A stretch of 64,000 bases of DNA from Phyllobacterium sp. T1293 (GTDB lineage: Bacteria; Pseudomonadota; Alphaproteobacteria; Rhizobiales; Rhizobiaceae), in the NCBI RefSeq assembly GCF_020731415.2, contig NZ_CP088273.1, positions 1,493,001-1,557,000 on the forward strand. The letters run 5' to 3'. The notes below the pieces were generated by a model. That model was not told where the DNA came from and did not search any database. It worked only from the letters and a program-made list of their open reading frames with translations. Positions 27,476-36,307 of the stretch are shown here, one piece after another. Position 1 is the stretch's first letter. Each line of letters begins with the position of its first letter. The translations under genes were made by a program, and so were the position numbers.

Positions 27476-28653
27476 TGGATTCCCTGCAGCAGACACCGGA
27501 CCATATTGTGGTCCGGTCTTCGTGGCGCGCGCTGGTTGCGGCCATCGCAACCATCAGCGCCGTCGGCGTCGCCATCGGCCTTGGCATTCCGCTGCTCAGC
27601 GTCATTCTGGAAAGCCGCGGCCATTCCGCCACGATGATCGGGCTTAACGCTGCCGTTGCAGGCATTGCCTCGATTATCGCAGCCCCCTTTGCCGCCTCCA
27701 TCGCCGCGCGGCTCGGGGTTGTGCCCACCTTGCTGGTCATGCTTCTGATCGGCGCCTGTTCTTTCTTCGGCTTCTATGTCTTCAGTGATTTCTGGGTCTG
27801 GGTCATCTTGCGCGTTTTCCTGCATTTTGCCCTGACTGTTCTGTTCATCCTGTCGGAATACTGGATCAACACGGCCGCGCCGCCGGAAAAGCGCGGGCTG
27901 GTGCTTGGCGTTTACGCAACCGTCCTGTCGCTCGGCTTTGCGCTTGGGCCATGGCTGTTTTCGCGCATCGGCAGCACCGGTATCACGCCCTTTGCGGTCG
28001 GCTTTGGCATCATTATTTTTGCCATGCTCCCCGTGCTTCTCGCGTGGAAGGAAAGCCCTGATTTCCACGAGGAAGAACACGTTCCCTTCGCACCCTTCAT
28101 CTGGGCCGTACCGACGGCGACGGCTGCCGTCTTCGTCTTCGGCGCGGTGGAAACCGGCGGCTTTGCCCTCTTCCCGGTTTATGGCGCGCGCATCGGCTAT
28201 TCGGAAGCACATGCCGCCCTGCTCCTGACCACCATCGGCCTTGGCAATGTGCTGATGCAGATCCCGATCGGGCTTTTGAGCGATCATGTGCAGGACCGCC
28301 GCAAGATCCTCCTCGTCTGCGCCCTCGTCGGCCTTGCGGGCATGTGCGTCCTGCCCTTCATCACCGGCAACTGGTATCTGGTGGCAGGGCTGTTCTTCAT
28401 CTGGGGCGGCGTGGTTGCAGGGCTTTATACGGTCGGCCTTGCCCATCTCGGCTCGCAACTGACCGGGCGTGAACTCGCCTCGGCCAATGCGGCTTTCGTG
28501 TTTTGCTATGCCGTCGGCATGCTGGTTGGCCCGCAGGCGCTTGGCCTCGGCATGGATGCCATGGGGCCCAGCGGATTTGCCATTTCACTGGCGGTGTTTT
28601 TCGCCGCCTATGCGCTTCTGGTGGGGTCGAGGCTGATCAGCCGGCGGAGTTAG
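27475..28653 (+). CDS. MFS transporter
   Basis: A 392-aa major-facilitator permease with about 12 hydrophobic segments and a basic motif LLSDHVQDRRKILL in the central loop. It begins with GTG at 27475, sharing one base with the NUDIX stop codon, so it is the last gene of the rnr-DUF983-NUDIX-MFS chain. The substrate is unknown; the pattern is that of the YcaD/UMF-like group of drug or metabolite exporters. Confidence 0.88.
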   Translation: MDSLQQTPDHIVVRSSWRALVAAIATISAVGVAIGLGIPLLSVILESRGHSATMIGLNAAVAGIASIIAAPFAASIAARLGVVPTLLVMLLIGACSFFGFYVFSDFWVWVILRVFLHFALTVLFILSEYWINTAAPPEKRGLVLGVYATVLSLGFALGPWLFSRIGSTGITPFAVGFGIIIFAMLPVLLAWKESPDFHEEEHVPFAPFIWAVPTATAAVFVFGAVETGGFALFPVYGARIGYSEAHAALLLTTIGLGNVLMQIPIGLLSDHVQDRRKILLVCALVGLAGMCVLPFITGNWYLVAGLFFIWGGVVAGLYTVGLAHLGSQLTGRELASANAAFVFCYAVGMLVGPQALGLGMDAMGPSGFAISLAVFFAAYALLVGSRLISRRS

Positions 28654-28665
28654 ATTGCCCGATAA

Positions 28666-28684
28666 CATGGCCCGCCAGGCCATG
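28666..28684. terminator. Short hairpin after the MFS gene
   Basis: Perfect 7-bp inverted repeat CATGGCC/GGCCATG with a 5-base loop, 13 bp after the MFS stop. No T tract follows, so it is only a possible terminator. The rest of the 255-bp gap to the autotransporter is AT-rich and shows no gene. Confidence 0.35.
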
Positions 28685-28908
28685 CGCTATTGAAACGAAC
28701 TATCTTCAATTGCACCGGAGTGCCTATTACAACTGCAAATAGGCAAATTTTGTTGCTTCAGTGCCACAGAGGCTGAAAATGCCGTGCAAAACGCCGATAT
28801 TAGCTTGACGACTCGGCACATTCGTCACTCCCTTACAGCATATTGAATATTATCGACTTTTTTACTGCCTGATATTTCAAATATTAATTATGTTGGGAAC
28901 CATATTTC

Positions 28909-31900
28909 ATGTCTTTTCACGCCACAGATGCGGGTTTTTCCGTATGTTCTGATCGCCTTTCCAAATTTCGCAACCATCTGATGAGCAGCGTTTGTGCCGG
29001 GTTGATTATCGCTGCCGCCGGGCCGAGTGCCCATGCACAGCAGGTGCCGGGCAAATATTTCAATGCCGATGGCAGCAGGACCAATGATCTGGAGAAGGCA
29101 GCCGCAAGCTGGCGCACGCCGGAATTTCTGAAAGATCACGCCTTGGCAGGCGTAAGGGCAGAGTACGCCTATGCCCATGGCATCACCGGTAAGGGTATCA
29201 AAATTGGCGAGGTGGACTCCGGTATTCTTGCCAATCATCCACAGTTGCAGGGCCAGTTTACGCCATTAAAGGTCGAGGGAACCTACGGTCTGGATGGTGA
29301 CAGATATGACAAGACGGAGAAGGGCAAGTGGATATGGAAGAAGGGCGACAAATTTTCCGTTTCAGGAAATTACGATCCGCTCATCAATGACAGTCACGGC
29401 ACCGCTGCTGCTGGTGAGATGGTAGGCAGGCGCGATGGGCTGGAAATGCATGGAATCGCCTTTGATGCGCATCTCTATTCGGCCAATTCCGGCGGGACTG
29501 ATAATACCCTCAATGGTCCTACTGTTGATTACGAATATTTCAAAGAGGCCTATGCGGTACTTTCCCGCAACGCTGTGCGCGTTGTAAATTCCAGCTGGGG
29601 ACAAGCGCCAGATGATTCCGGTGAGAATAATACGCCCGCCGGAATGGTGAGAAACTATAAGACATTTTCTGGCAAAAAGACTTATCTCGACTCGGTTGCA
29701 GAAGTCTCACAGCAATATAGCACCATCCAGACTTGGGCCAATGGCAATTCTAGGTTTAACAATCCGGATACTTCATCGAACCTGCCCTACTTTCGTCCGG
29801 AGATTGAGCAATATTGGATTAGCGTTACGGGTGTCGATAAGGATGGAAAATCAGATTATGATCGGTGCGGTGTTGCAAAATATTGGTGCATGGCCGGTCC
29901 AACTATTGATATCTATAGTACCTCCGTCGGGCGGAATGGTAACACGTATGACCATGGGCATGGAAAGCCTGATGATAAGATAACAGCTGGGTATACGCCC
30001 GAATATAATGGCACGTCTGCCGCGGCGCCAAATGTGACCACATCACTGGCTCTCGTGATGCAACGCTTTCCGTACCTCGATAACAGCCAAGCCCGTAATC
30101 TGCTCTTCACGACCGCAACACATTTGACCGATAAGCGGGTTACCAATGACAATCCGAATGTACCGAATGATGTATTTGGTTGGGGTAGACCAAACCTTGA
30201 ACAGGCGATGAATGGTCCGAGGCAGTTTCTGGGCCGGGTTGAAGCCAATCTGAGCACTCAGGTGAATGACATCTGGAGCAATGACATCTCGCAGGTCGCG
30301 CTTGACCAACGCAAGACGGAAGAAACAAAGGAAAAGGCTGATTGGGCAACCAAGAAGGCTTCCGAAGGTTGGCAAAATGGTATTACCGAGGATGTGAAGC
30401 AAGGGATCAAAAACAAAGTTATTGCTGAAAGACCTATCATGGACATTCAGGCCACGACTGCGTTGATCACAGCAAGGTACAAAGCTCTAGACTTGATTAA
30501 TTTTGCTCCCCCACAAACGACTAAAGACAAACTTGCGGCAGCAACGGAGGTCTTCAACAAACTTGATGCCAAAATGAACGCAAATCCAGATGCCGTTGCC
30601 CTCTGGAAGGCCTTCGTTGCGTCAAATCCGAATACGACCATCCCACGAGCACCACAATTCGAAGCATTTAAAGACAAACCATCTGGCAACTTGAAGACAA
30701 TCCGAGAGGAAAATATTCAAGAACACATTGATACTGCTTTGAATCAGGCCGTGTTTGAATACGCCTTCATGGAGAATACGCGTGTTCCCTATCTGACCAA
30801 GAAACTTGCCGATCCATCTGCCTATCTCGGCGGGCTGACGAAATCCGGTGCCGGGTCATTGTGGCTGACGGGGAAGAACAGCTATCGCGGCGATACCATC
30901 GTCAATGGCGGCGAGCTTGGCATTGGTACAGGTGGTTCGATCATTTCGGCCGCCATCATCAACAATACAGGGCTTTTGACCGTCGATGGCAAGACGGCGG
31001 CTGTGACCGCAAATCCCGGCGGCCGATTGAAGGTCAATGCTCCGGGTGTCACCGGCGCTGTTACCCTCAATGGCGGTTTTGCCTCGGTGGATGGCACAAG
31101 CGGTGCAACGGAGATCAACACAGGCGGAGAGCTTGGCGGCATTGGCATCGTGGGCAGTCTGGCGGTGCATACGGGCGGTATGGTCTCACCGGGCAATTCC
31201 ATCGGCACATTGCATGTGGCCGGGCCTGCAAGCTTTGATAAAGCGACAGGCCTGACCATTCAGGTTGCTGCCGATGGGCGCAGCGACCGTCTGGACGTGA
31301 AAGGCAAGGCAACCCTGCTCGGCGGTGTGCTTATCGTTGCGCCGGAGAGCAGCAAGGCACCGCTTTCTCCGGCTGAAACACTGGCCCTGCTCGGCAAGAC
31401 CTATACGGTCCTGACCGCAGAAAAGGGTATAACCGGCAGGTTCGAGGCAGCCACGCCGGATTATTACTTCATCGGTGCTTCGCTGGCCTATGCACAGAGT
31501 GATGTCAAAGTCAGCCTCGGCCGCAATGGGATTGCCTTTGCCGATGCTGGCAAGACAGAAAACCAGAAAGCGGCAGCAACAGGTGTTGAAAGCCTTGGGC
31601 ACGGCAATCCGCTTTATGACACCATTGCCGTTACAACGCTTGGAGACAACCTGCCTGAGCATTTTGATGCCCTGTCAGGTGAAGTGCATGCTTCGCTGCA
31701 GGCTGTGCTTGTTGAGGACAGCCGCTTCGTGCGCGATGCGGCTGCCAATCGTATTCGTGCCGCCTTTGGCAATATGGCAGGCGGCAAGGCGGCGGCAGCA
31801 CCGGTTCTGGCTTATGGTCCTGATGCAAAGAAGGGAGCCGCGGGCGACGCCTTTGTCCCGCTGCTGCCAGCTGTTCCCACCACGGCCCTTTGGGGTGAAG

Positions 31901-32700
31901 CCTATGGCTCGCGCAGCCATGCGGACAGAACAAGCAATGCATCCGCCTATAGCCGCAATACCGGCGGCTTCGTCACCGGGTTTGACGGGGTGATTGCCGA
32001 TACATGGCGCTTTGGTCTGCTTGCAGGTTATGGCAACACATCTGTTCATACGGATCGTGGCCGAGCCTCTGCCGACAGCTATCAGGTCGGTGTTTATGGT
32101 GGCACCAGGATCGATGCGCTGACTTTAAGCCTTGGCACCAGCCTTGCCCATCATGAGATTGATACGCGCCGCAAGGTGGTCTTCGGCGGGATCAATGACA
32201 GCAACACCGCAGATTATACGGCCAACACAGTGCAGCTGTTCGGTGAAGCCGCCTACCGGATCGATACGGCCTATGCTGCCCTCGAACCCTTTGCCGCAGC
32301 CGCCTATACCCATCTGAAAACCGCTGGCTTTACCGAAACCGGTGGTATCACTGCCCTGTCAGGATCATCAGGCACAACGGATCTGACCACCACAACCCTT
32401 GGTCTCAGAGCCTCGCATCGCTTTGCCTTGAGCGAGGCAACCGTGCTCACCGCACATGGCATGGCGGGTTGGCGGCATGCCTTTGGCGATACCACACCGG
32501 AAGCCTCGCTGGCCTTTGCCAGTGGCGGTCAGGCTTTCGCGGTCAGTGGATCACCCATTGCATCAGATACGGCACTCGTTGAAGCCGGACTGGACTTTGG
32601 CATCGGCAAGGCCACCACGCTTGGCATCAGCTATACCGGCCAGTTCTCGCAACAGACCCGTGACAATGCCGTCAAGGCCGATCTGACGGTGAGGTTCTAA
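28909..32700 (+). CDS. Subtilisin-like serine protease autotransporter
   Basis: A 1263-aa type V secreted protease. The N-terminus is a long signal peptide ending near residue 44 (GPSAHA|QQ). The S8 peptidase domain has the triad D103 (IKIGEVDSGI), H163 (NDSHGTAAAGE) and S370 (YNGTSAAAPN). A helical, lysine-rich stretch (about 450-640) is followed by an autotransporter-associated repeat (GAGSLWLTGKNSYRGDT, near 645) and beta-helix segments. The C-terminal ~280 residues form the outer-membrane barrel, beginning near WGEAYGSRSHADR and ending in Phe (LTVRF). The passenger region 29.7-30.8 kb is visibly more AT-rich than its neighbours. A 2OG oxygenase gene follows after 14 bp. Confidence 0.92.
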   Translation: MSFHATDAGFSVCSDRLSKFRNHLMSSVCAGLIIAAAGPSAHAQQVPGKYFNADGSRTNDLEKAAASWRTPEFLKDHALAGVRAEYAYAHGITGKGIKIGEVDSGILANHPQLQGQFTPLKVEGTYGLDGDRYDKTEKGKWIWKKGDKFSVSGNYDPLINDSHGTAAAGEMVGRRDGLEMHGIAFDAHLYSANSGGTDNTLNGPTVDYEYFKEAYAVLSRNAVRVVNSSWGQAPDDSGENNTPAGMVRNYKTFSGKKTYLDSVAEVSQQYSTIQTWANGNSRFNNPDTSSNLPYFRPEIEQYWISVTGVDKDGKSDYDRCGVAKYWCMAGPTIDIYSTSVGRNGNTYDHGHGKPDDKITAGYTPEYNGTSAAAPNVTTSLALVMQRFPYLDNSQARNLLFTTATHLTDKRVTNDNPNVPNDVFGWGRPNLEQAMNGPRQFLGRVEANLSTQVNDIWSNDISQVALDQRKTEETKEKADWATKKASEGWQNGITEDVKQGIKNKVIAERPIMDIQATTALITARYKALDLINFAPPQTTKDKLAAATEVFNKLDAKMNANPDAVALWKAFVASNPNTTIPRAPQFEAFKDKPSGNLKTIREENIQEHIDTALNQAVFEYAFMENTRVPYLTKKLADPSAYLGGLTKSGAGSLWLTGKNSYRGDTIVNGGELGIGTGGSIISAAIINNTGLLTVDGKTAAVTANPGGRLKVNAPGVTGAVTLNGGFASVDGTSGATEINTGGELGGIGIVGSLAVHTGGMVSPGNSIGTLHVAGPASFDKATGLTIQVAADGRSDRLDVKGKATLLGGVLIVAPESSKAPLSPAETLALLGKTYTVLTAEKGITGRFEAATPDYYFIGASLAYAQSDVKVSLGRNGIAFADAGKTENQKAAATGVESLGHGNPLYDTIAVTTLGDNLPEHFDALSGEVHASLQAVLVEDSRFVRDAAANRIRAAFGNMAGGKAAAAPVLAYGPDAKKGAAGDAFVPLLPAVPTTALWGEAYGSRSHADRTSNASAYSRNTGGFVTGFDGVIADTWRFGLLAGYGNTSVHTDRGRASADSYQVGVYGGTRIDALTLSLGTSLAHHEIDTRRKVVFGGINDSNTADYTANTVQLFGEAAYRIDTAYAALEPFAAAAYTHLKTAGFTETGGITALSGSSGTTDLTTTTLGLRASHRFALSEATVLTAHGMAGWRHAFGDTTPEASLAFASGGQAFAVSGSPIASDTALVEAGLDFGIGKATTLGISYTGQFSQQTRDNAVKADLTVRF

Positions 32701-32714
32701 AGGGGAAACGTGCA

Positions 32715-33338
32715 GTGGCAACTCAACCAAAACAGGCGGATACCCGACCATGGCAAGGCATTACCGTTGTTGAGAACCTGCTGAATGCCCACGAGCAGCA
32801 GGCCATCTACCGGTTCCTTGCTAGTGGAGGCTGGGGTTATGGGTGGCGATCTCATAGCGGCGAAGGTGCGCAATCCTTCTGGCATAAACATTTTGCCGGA
32901 GCGATCGGTGATACAGTTGAACCCCAAGAAGGAAAGAAACCGAATATTGGATGCGAGGCTGAACTCGCATCCAAAGCCCCTCTCCTTCACGTATTTTGGC
33001 AGCAGCTCAGTCAAACGGCGCTGAAAGGGCATGTTCTCCAGCGCTGCTATGCCAATGGCCTCCCCTATGGCAGCGATGGTGCAACCCATACGGATTCCCT
33101 GGAACCGGGCGCTTGTACTGCCGTCTACTATCCGCATGAGAAATGGGACCCCGACTGGGGCGGGGAAACAATTCTGTTTAATCAGGAAAAGGATGATATT
33201 CTTGCCGCCATATATCCGAAACCGAACAGGCTTCTGCTCTTTCCGGGCTTTGTCCACCATGTCGCACGCGGTGTCTCGCGGGTTTGCCCAACCATGCGGA
33301 TCACATTGATGTTCAAGACACGCGTGAAACCGGAATGA
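32715..33338 (+). CDS. 2-oxoglutarate/Fe(II)-dependent oxygenase
   Basis: A 207-aa protein with the double-stranded beta-helix pattern of the prolyl-4-hydroxylase (SM-20)-like oxygenases. The iron triad is predicted as H125 and D127 in ATHTDSLEPG and H181 in LFPGFVHHVARGVSR, with R195 (MRITLMF) to bind 2-oxoglutarate. The start is GTG at 32715 behind AGGGGAAA; no better ATG exists upstream. It sits 14 bp after the autotransporter and probably shares its mRNA, so a role in modifying it or another surface protein is possible but unproved. Confidence 0.8.
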   Translation: MATQPKQADTRPWQGITVVENLLNAHEQQAIYRFLASGGWGYGWRSHSGEGAQSFWHKHFAGAIGDTVEPQEGKKPNIGCEAELASKAPLLHVFWQQLSQTALKGHVLQRCYANGLPYGSDGATHTDSLEPGACTAVYYPHEKWDPDWGGETILFNQEKDDILAAIYPKPNRLLLFPGFVHHVARGVSRVCPTMRITLMFKTRVKPE

Positions 33339-33410
33339 CGAGATAGTCGCAGATTGTTGCGGACATCGCCGGGATTGCACTTCAAAGCTTAGATTATAGT
33401 GGCTCTAGGC

Positions 33411-33438
33411 TTGACTTTTTGGCGGGTGTTGGTATGTG
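33411..33438 (+). promoter_or_regulatory. Putative rpmG promoter
   Basis: TTGACT (33411-33416) and TATGTG (33433-33438) are separated by 16 bp, about 80 bp before the rpmG start. The -10 is imperfect, but position and -35 quality fit a housekeeping sigma factor promoter. Confidence 0.45.
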
Positions 33439-33516
33439 TCCGCCTGAATTTCCGCTTATAGCCACGTTGTTGGACTGAACGGCGGTCCTCTTCTAATTAA
33501 AACAGGTAAACTGAAA

Positions 33517-33684
33517 ATGGCTAAGGCTGCGAACATCAAGATCAAGCTTCTGTCGACCGCTGACACCGGTTTCTTCTACGTTACGAGCAAGAACAGCCGT
33601 ACGAAGACGGAAAAGATGTCTTTCCGTAAGTACGACCCGGTCGCACGCAAGCACGTTGAATTCAAGGAAACCAAGATCAAGTAA
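33517..33684 (+). CDS. rpmG: 50S ribosomal protein L33
   Basis: A 55-aa basic protein, [18 protein letters not shown] at the start and [11 protein letters not shown] at the end, matching alphaproteobacterial L33. It lacks the four-cysteine zinc motif, so it is the zinc-free form. ACAGGT lies about ten bases before the ATG. It is a single gene with its own promoter and a strong terminator. Confidence 0.97.
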   Translation: MAKAANIKIKLLSTADTGFFYVTSKNSRTKTEKMSFRKYDPVARKHVEFKETKIK

Positions 33685-33706
33685 TCTTGGCTTTTCCCCT
33701 ATGATC

Positions 33707-33738
33707 AAAATGCCGCCTTCGGGCGGCATTTTTGTTTT
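33707..33738 (+). terminator. Rho-independent terminator of rpmG
   Basis: Perfect 11-bp stem AAAATGCCGCC / GGCGGCATTTT with a TTCG loop, followed by a T-rich tail. It lies 22 bp after the rpmG stop. Confidence 0.93.
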
Positions 33739-33869
33739 CAAGCATATGCATTCGATTCGCACCAACGCACGCGGCGGCGGAATAAAATCACGCAGTGGCA
33801 GAGCGTGCTTACGCAACAGCGAAGCAGTTCACGCCGCGGCGGAGCAGACCACATTTTAGCGCGGAAATC

Positions 33870-35249
33870 TTATGCAGCGGCAGAAACAACCTTGTTCCGC
33901 CCAGATGCCTTGGCGCCGTAAAGCGCCTCGTCGGCACGCTTGAGCATGTTCTGTACCGTGTCATCCTTTGACTGCACGCTGGCAATGCCGATGCTGATGG
34001 TTACCGGCACACTGGTAATACCGTCATCAACAAAGAATGGCGTCGAGGCCACCTCGCGGCGGATTCGCTCGGCCACAATAGCCGCCATGGTCAGGTCCGT
34101 ATCGGGCATCACAATAAAAAACTCCTCGCCGCCATAACGGCTGGCAAGATCGCTTCCGCGCACATTGCGGCGCAGGCGGCGGGCAAATTCACGCAGCACC
34201 TCATCGCCGCCATCATGCCCATGCGTATCATTGATGAGCTTGAAGCGATCAATATCAGTCATCAGGATCGACAATGGACGGCGGCGGTCGATGGCGCGCT
34301 TGAACAATGTCGCGAGGTGCGTTTCAAGATAAAGCCGGTTGTGCAGACCGGTCAGGCTGTCGGTGACGGCCATTTCGTAGGTCTTGACCACACTGGCGCG
34401 CAGGCCGTCATGATAGGCCTTGCGCCGCAGCTGGGTGCGCAACCGTGCCAGCAATTCATTCGCATTCAGTGGCCGGACCACATAATCATTGACGCCAAGC
34501 TCCAGCGCGCGCCTGATTTTCGGCTCCTCGCCCGGATCGGCAACAAGGATGATCGGCATGGACCGGGTGTTGTCGAGCGAGCGCAGCTGCGCGCAAATCC
34601 GCAAGGGATCGTGCTCAGCAAAACTCGATGCAATGATCAGGCAATCATGATTGCCTTGGATGGCATCAAAGAAACCGGTCTGCGGATCAGTCTGGACATC
34701 AACCACACATTCCGGCGACAGGACGCTCCTGATCCGCTCGGCGCTGGCCGGGCGTTCATCGATCAGCAGAATCCGCGCATCCCGCCCAATGGTTTCGATC
34801 CCGCTCGGAAAACGCAGGATGGATTCAAGGCCGACATCGCGGGTTGTCGCGACGCGCAACCGCAATTCATCCGTGAGGTTCTTCAGGCGCACAAGGCTTT
34901 TGACCCGCGCAAGCAGTTGGAGATCATTGACCGGCTTGGTCAGAAAATCATCAGCACCAAAATTGAGACCGGTGATGCGATCCATGTCCTGATCAAGCGC
35001 CGTCACAAGAATAACCGGGATATGCGCCGTATGAGGCTGGGATTTCAGCCGGCGGCAAACTTCGAATCCGTCCATCCCGGGCATCATCACATCAAGCAGG
35101 ATGACATCAACGCTGTTGTTTTCGCAAAACTCCAGCGCCTCATAGCCATTGGTGGCGGTGACAACTTCATAATATTCGGCGCTCAGCCGCGCTTCGAGCA
35201 GCTTCACATTGGCTGGAACATCATCTACGACAAGAATGCGGGCCGTCAT
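33870..35249 (-). CDS. pleD: Response regulator / diguanylate cyclase PleD
   Basis: A 459-aa cytoplasmic regulator that makes cyclic-di-GMP in the alphaproteobacterial cell-cycle network. The first receiver domain has phospho-acceptor D53 (VILLDVMMPGMD). The second, from about residue 155, is degenerate, as in PleD of Caulobacter. The GGDEF domain has active site GGEEF at 373-377 and an intact product-inhibition site RGSD at 364-367. divK lies 28 bp upstream in the same orientation, as expected for this pair. Confidence 0.96.
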   Translation of the reverse strand: MTARILVVDDVPANVKLLEARLSAEYYEVVTATNGYEALEFCENNSVDVILLDVMMPGMDGFEVCRRLKSQPHTAHIPVILVTALDQDMDRITGLNFGADDFLTKPVNDLQLLARVKSLVRLKNLTDELRLRVATTRDVGLESILRFPSGIETIGRDARILLIDERPASAERIRSVLSPECVVDVQTDPQTGFFDAIQGNHDCLIIASSFAEHDPLRICAQLRSLDNTRSMPIILVADPGEEPKIRRALELGVNDYVVRPLNANELLARLRTQLRRKAYHDGLRASVVKTYEMAVTDSLTGLHNRLYLETHLATLFKRAIDRRRPLSILMTDIDRFKLINDTHGHDGGDEVLREFARRLRRNVRGSDLASRYGGEEFFIVMPDTDLTMAAIVAERIRREVASTPFFVDDGITSVPVTISIGIASVQSKDDTVQNMLKRADEALYGAKASGRNKVVSAAA

Positions 35250-35277
35250 ATTTCACTTCTCCGGTAAAACTGACGGG

Positions 35278-35649
35278 TCAAACGTCGCCAAGGTAGGATT
35301 TGATGGTTTCGATGAATTTCGGCACCGAGATCGGCTTGGATATATAGGCTTCGCATCCGCCCTGCCGGATGCGTTCCTCATCGCCTTTCATGGCAAAGGC
35401 AGTGACGGCAATGACCGGGATAACATGCAGGTCATCATCGGCTTTCAGCCATTTCGTCACCTCAAGTCCGGAGACTTCAGGCAGCTGGATATCCATGAGA
35501 ATCAGATCAGGGCGGTGTTCACGCGCCAGATCAAGCGCTTCAAGGCCATTGCGCGTCCGGATGGTTTCATAGCCGCTGGCTTCGATAAGGTCGCGGAAGA
35601 GCTTCATATTCAGCTCATTATCCTCGACAATCATAACTTTCTTCACCAT
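35278..35649 (-). CDS. divK: Single-domain response regulator DivK
   Basis: A 123-aa receiver-only protein that controls the DivJ/PleC-CckA-CtrA pathway. The phospho-acceptor is D53 in [10 protein letters not shown]; the acidic pair is in VEDNE and the lysine in YISKPIS. The start chosen is the ATG at 35649, preceded by GGAAGTGG. The same frame stays open far upstream, but that part has no receiver homology. It is cotranscribed with pleD. Confidence 0.95.
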   Translation of the reverse strand: MVKKVMIVEDNELNMKLFRDLIEASGYETIRTRNGLEALDLAREHRPDLILMDIQLPEVSGLEVTKWLKADDDLHVIPVIAVTAFAMKGDEERIRQGGCEAYISKPISVPKFIETIKSYLGDV

Positions 35650-35949
35650 TGGCCACTTCCCATAGATCGTGCGTTGTGTGGGATTGCCGTATTGACAAGG
35701 CTCCCACTGCAGCATCATTGAATGGATGCATTTGATAGCGAGTTTTGATTGATGAAAAGGAAACTCTTCATGCCAATCAAAAATGCTGCGGATCATGTTT
35801 AACCAAGGCTTTATTGAACATGTTATTTTGATCAGATTCAATTGGCGCGTGCGCATTTGACCTGCGGCAACCGGCCTGAATGGCTTCAATTGGCAATATT
35901 GTTGGTTGAGGTGCCCTGTTGAGCACACATTACGGAGCAGACAAGATCG
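35650..35949. promoter_or_regulatory. divK / DUF3572 divergent promoter region with CtrA-like box
   Basis: 300 bp between divergent genes. TTAA-CCAAGGC-TTTA at 35799-35813 matches the CtrA recognition pattern TTAA-N7-TTAA at seven of eight positions, about 150 bp before divK. DivK and CtrA act in the same circuit, so the site is plausible. The match is short and could be chance. Confidence 0.35.
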
Positions 35950-36237
35950 ATGAAACAACAGATGAACCTCGACAGCGCGCAGGATCTGGCGATCAATTCT
36001 CTGGTCTTTCTGGCTGGGGATACGGAGTTGCTTCCGCGCTTTCTGGCCCTCACGGGCATTACCGCCGACCAGATTCGTGAGGCGGCACAGGAACCCGGCT
36101 TTTTGGCTGGCGTGCTGCAATTCTATCTCGCGCACGAACCAACCCTGATGCGCTACTGCGAGGCGACGCAAACGGACCCTGCCCTGTTTCAGGAAGCGCT
36201 GCGGCTGTTGCCGGGCGGACGACAGGATGTGTATTGA
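35950..36237 (+). CDS. DUF3572 family protein
   Basis: A 95-aa alpha-helical cytoplasmic protein of the DUF3572 family, found in Hyphomicrobiales and of unknown function. Recognisable blocks are [35 protein letters not shown] and a C-terminal [12 protein letters not shown]. The start codon follows a GGAG 12 bases upstream; a second ATG four codons on is possible. It is divergent from divK and precedes dinB by 70 bp. Confidence 0.82.
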   Translation: MKQQMNLDSAQDLAINSLVFLAGDTELLPRFLALTGITADQIREAAQEPGFLAGVLQFYLAHEPTLMRYCEATQTDPALFQEALRLLPGGRQDVY

Positions 36238-36284
36238 GGCGTAAACGGCTTGCAAGAGGCCTGCCACTTCGGTACGTTCGGCAT

Positions 36285-36299
36285 GTTCTATTTATGTTC
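36285..36299 (+). promoter_or_regulatory. LexA box upstream of dinB
   Basis: GTTC-TATTTAT-GTTC is an exact match to the alphaproteobacterial LexA operator GTTC-N7-GTTC. A further GTTC lies at 36276-36279. The box ends eight bases before the dinB ATG. SOS control of dinB is the direct implication. Confidence 0.8.
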
Positions 36300-36307
36300 C
36301 TGGTGTC

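Noticed and set aside
33493..33816. 107-codon minus-strand frame over rpmG
   Set aside because: It is antisense to the ribosomal protein gene and runs through its terminator.
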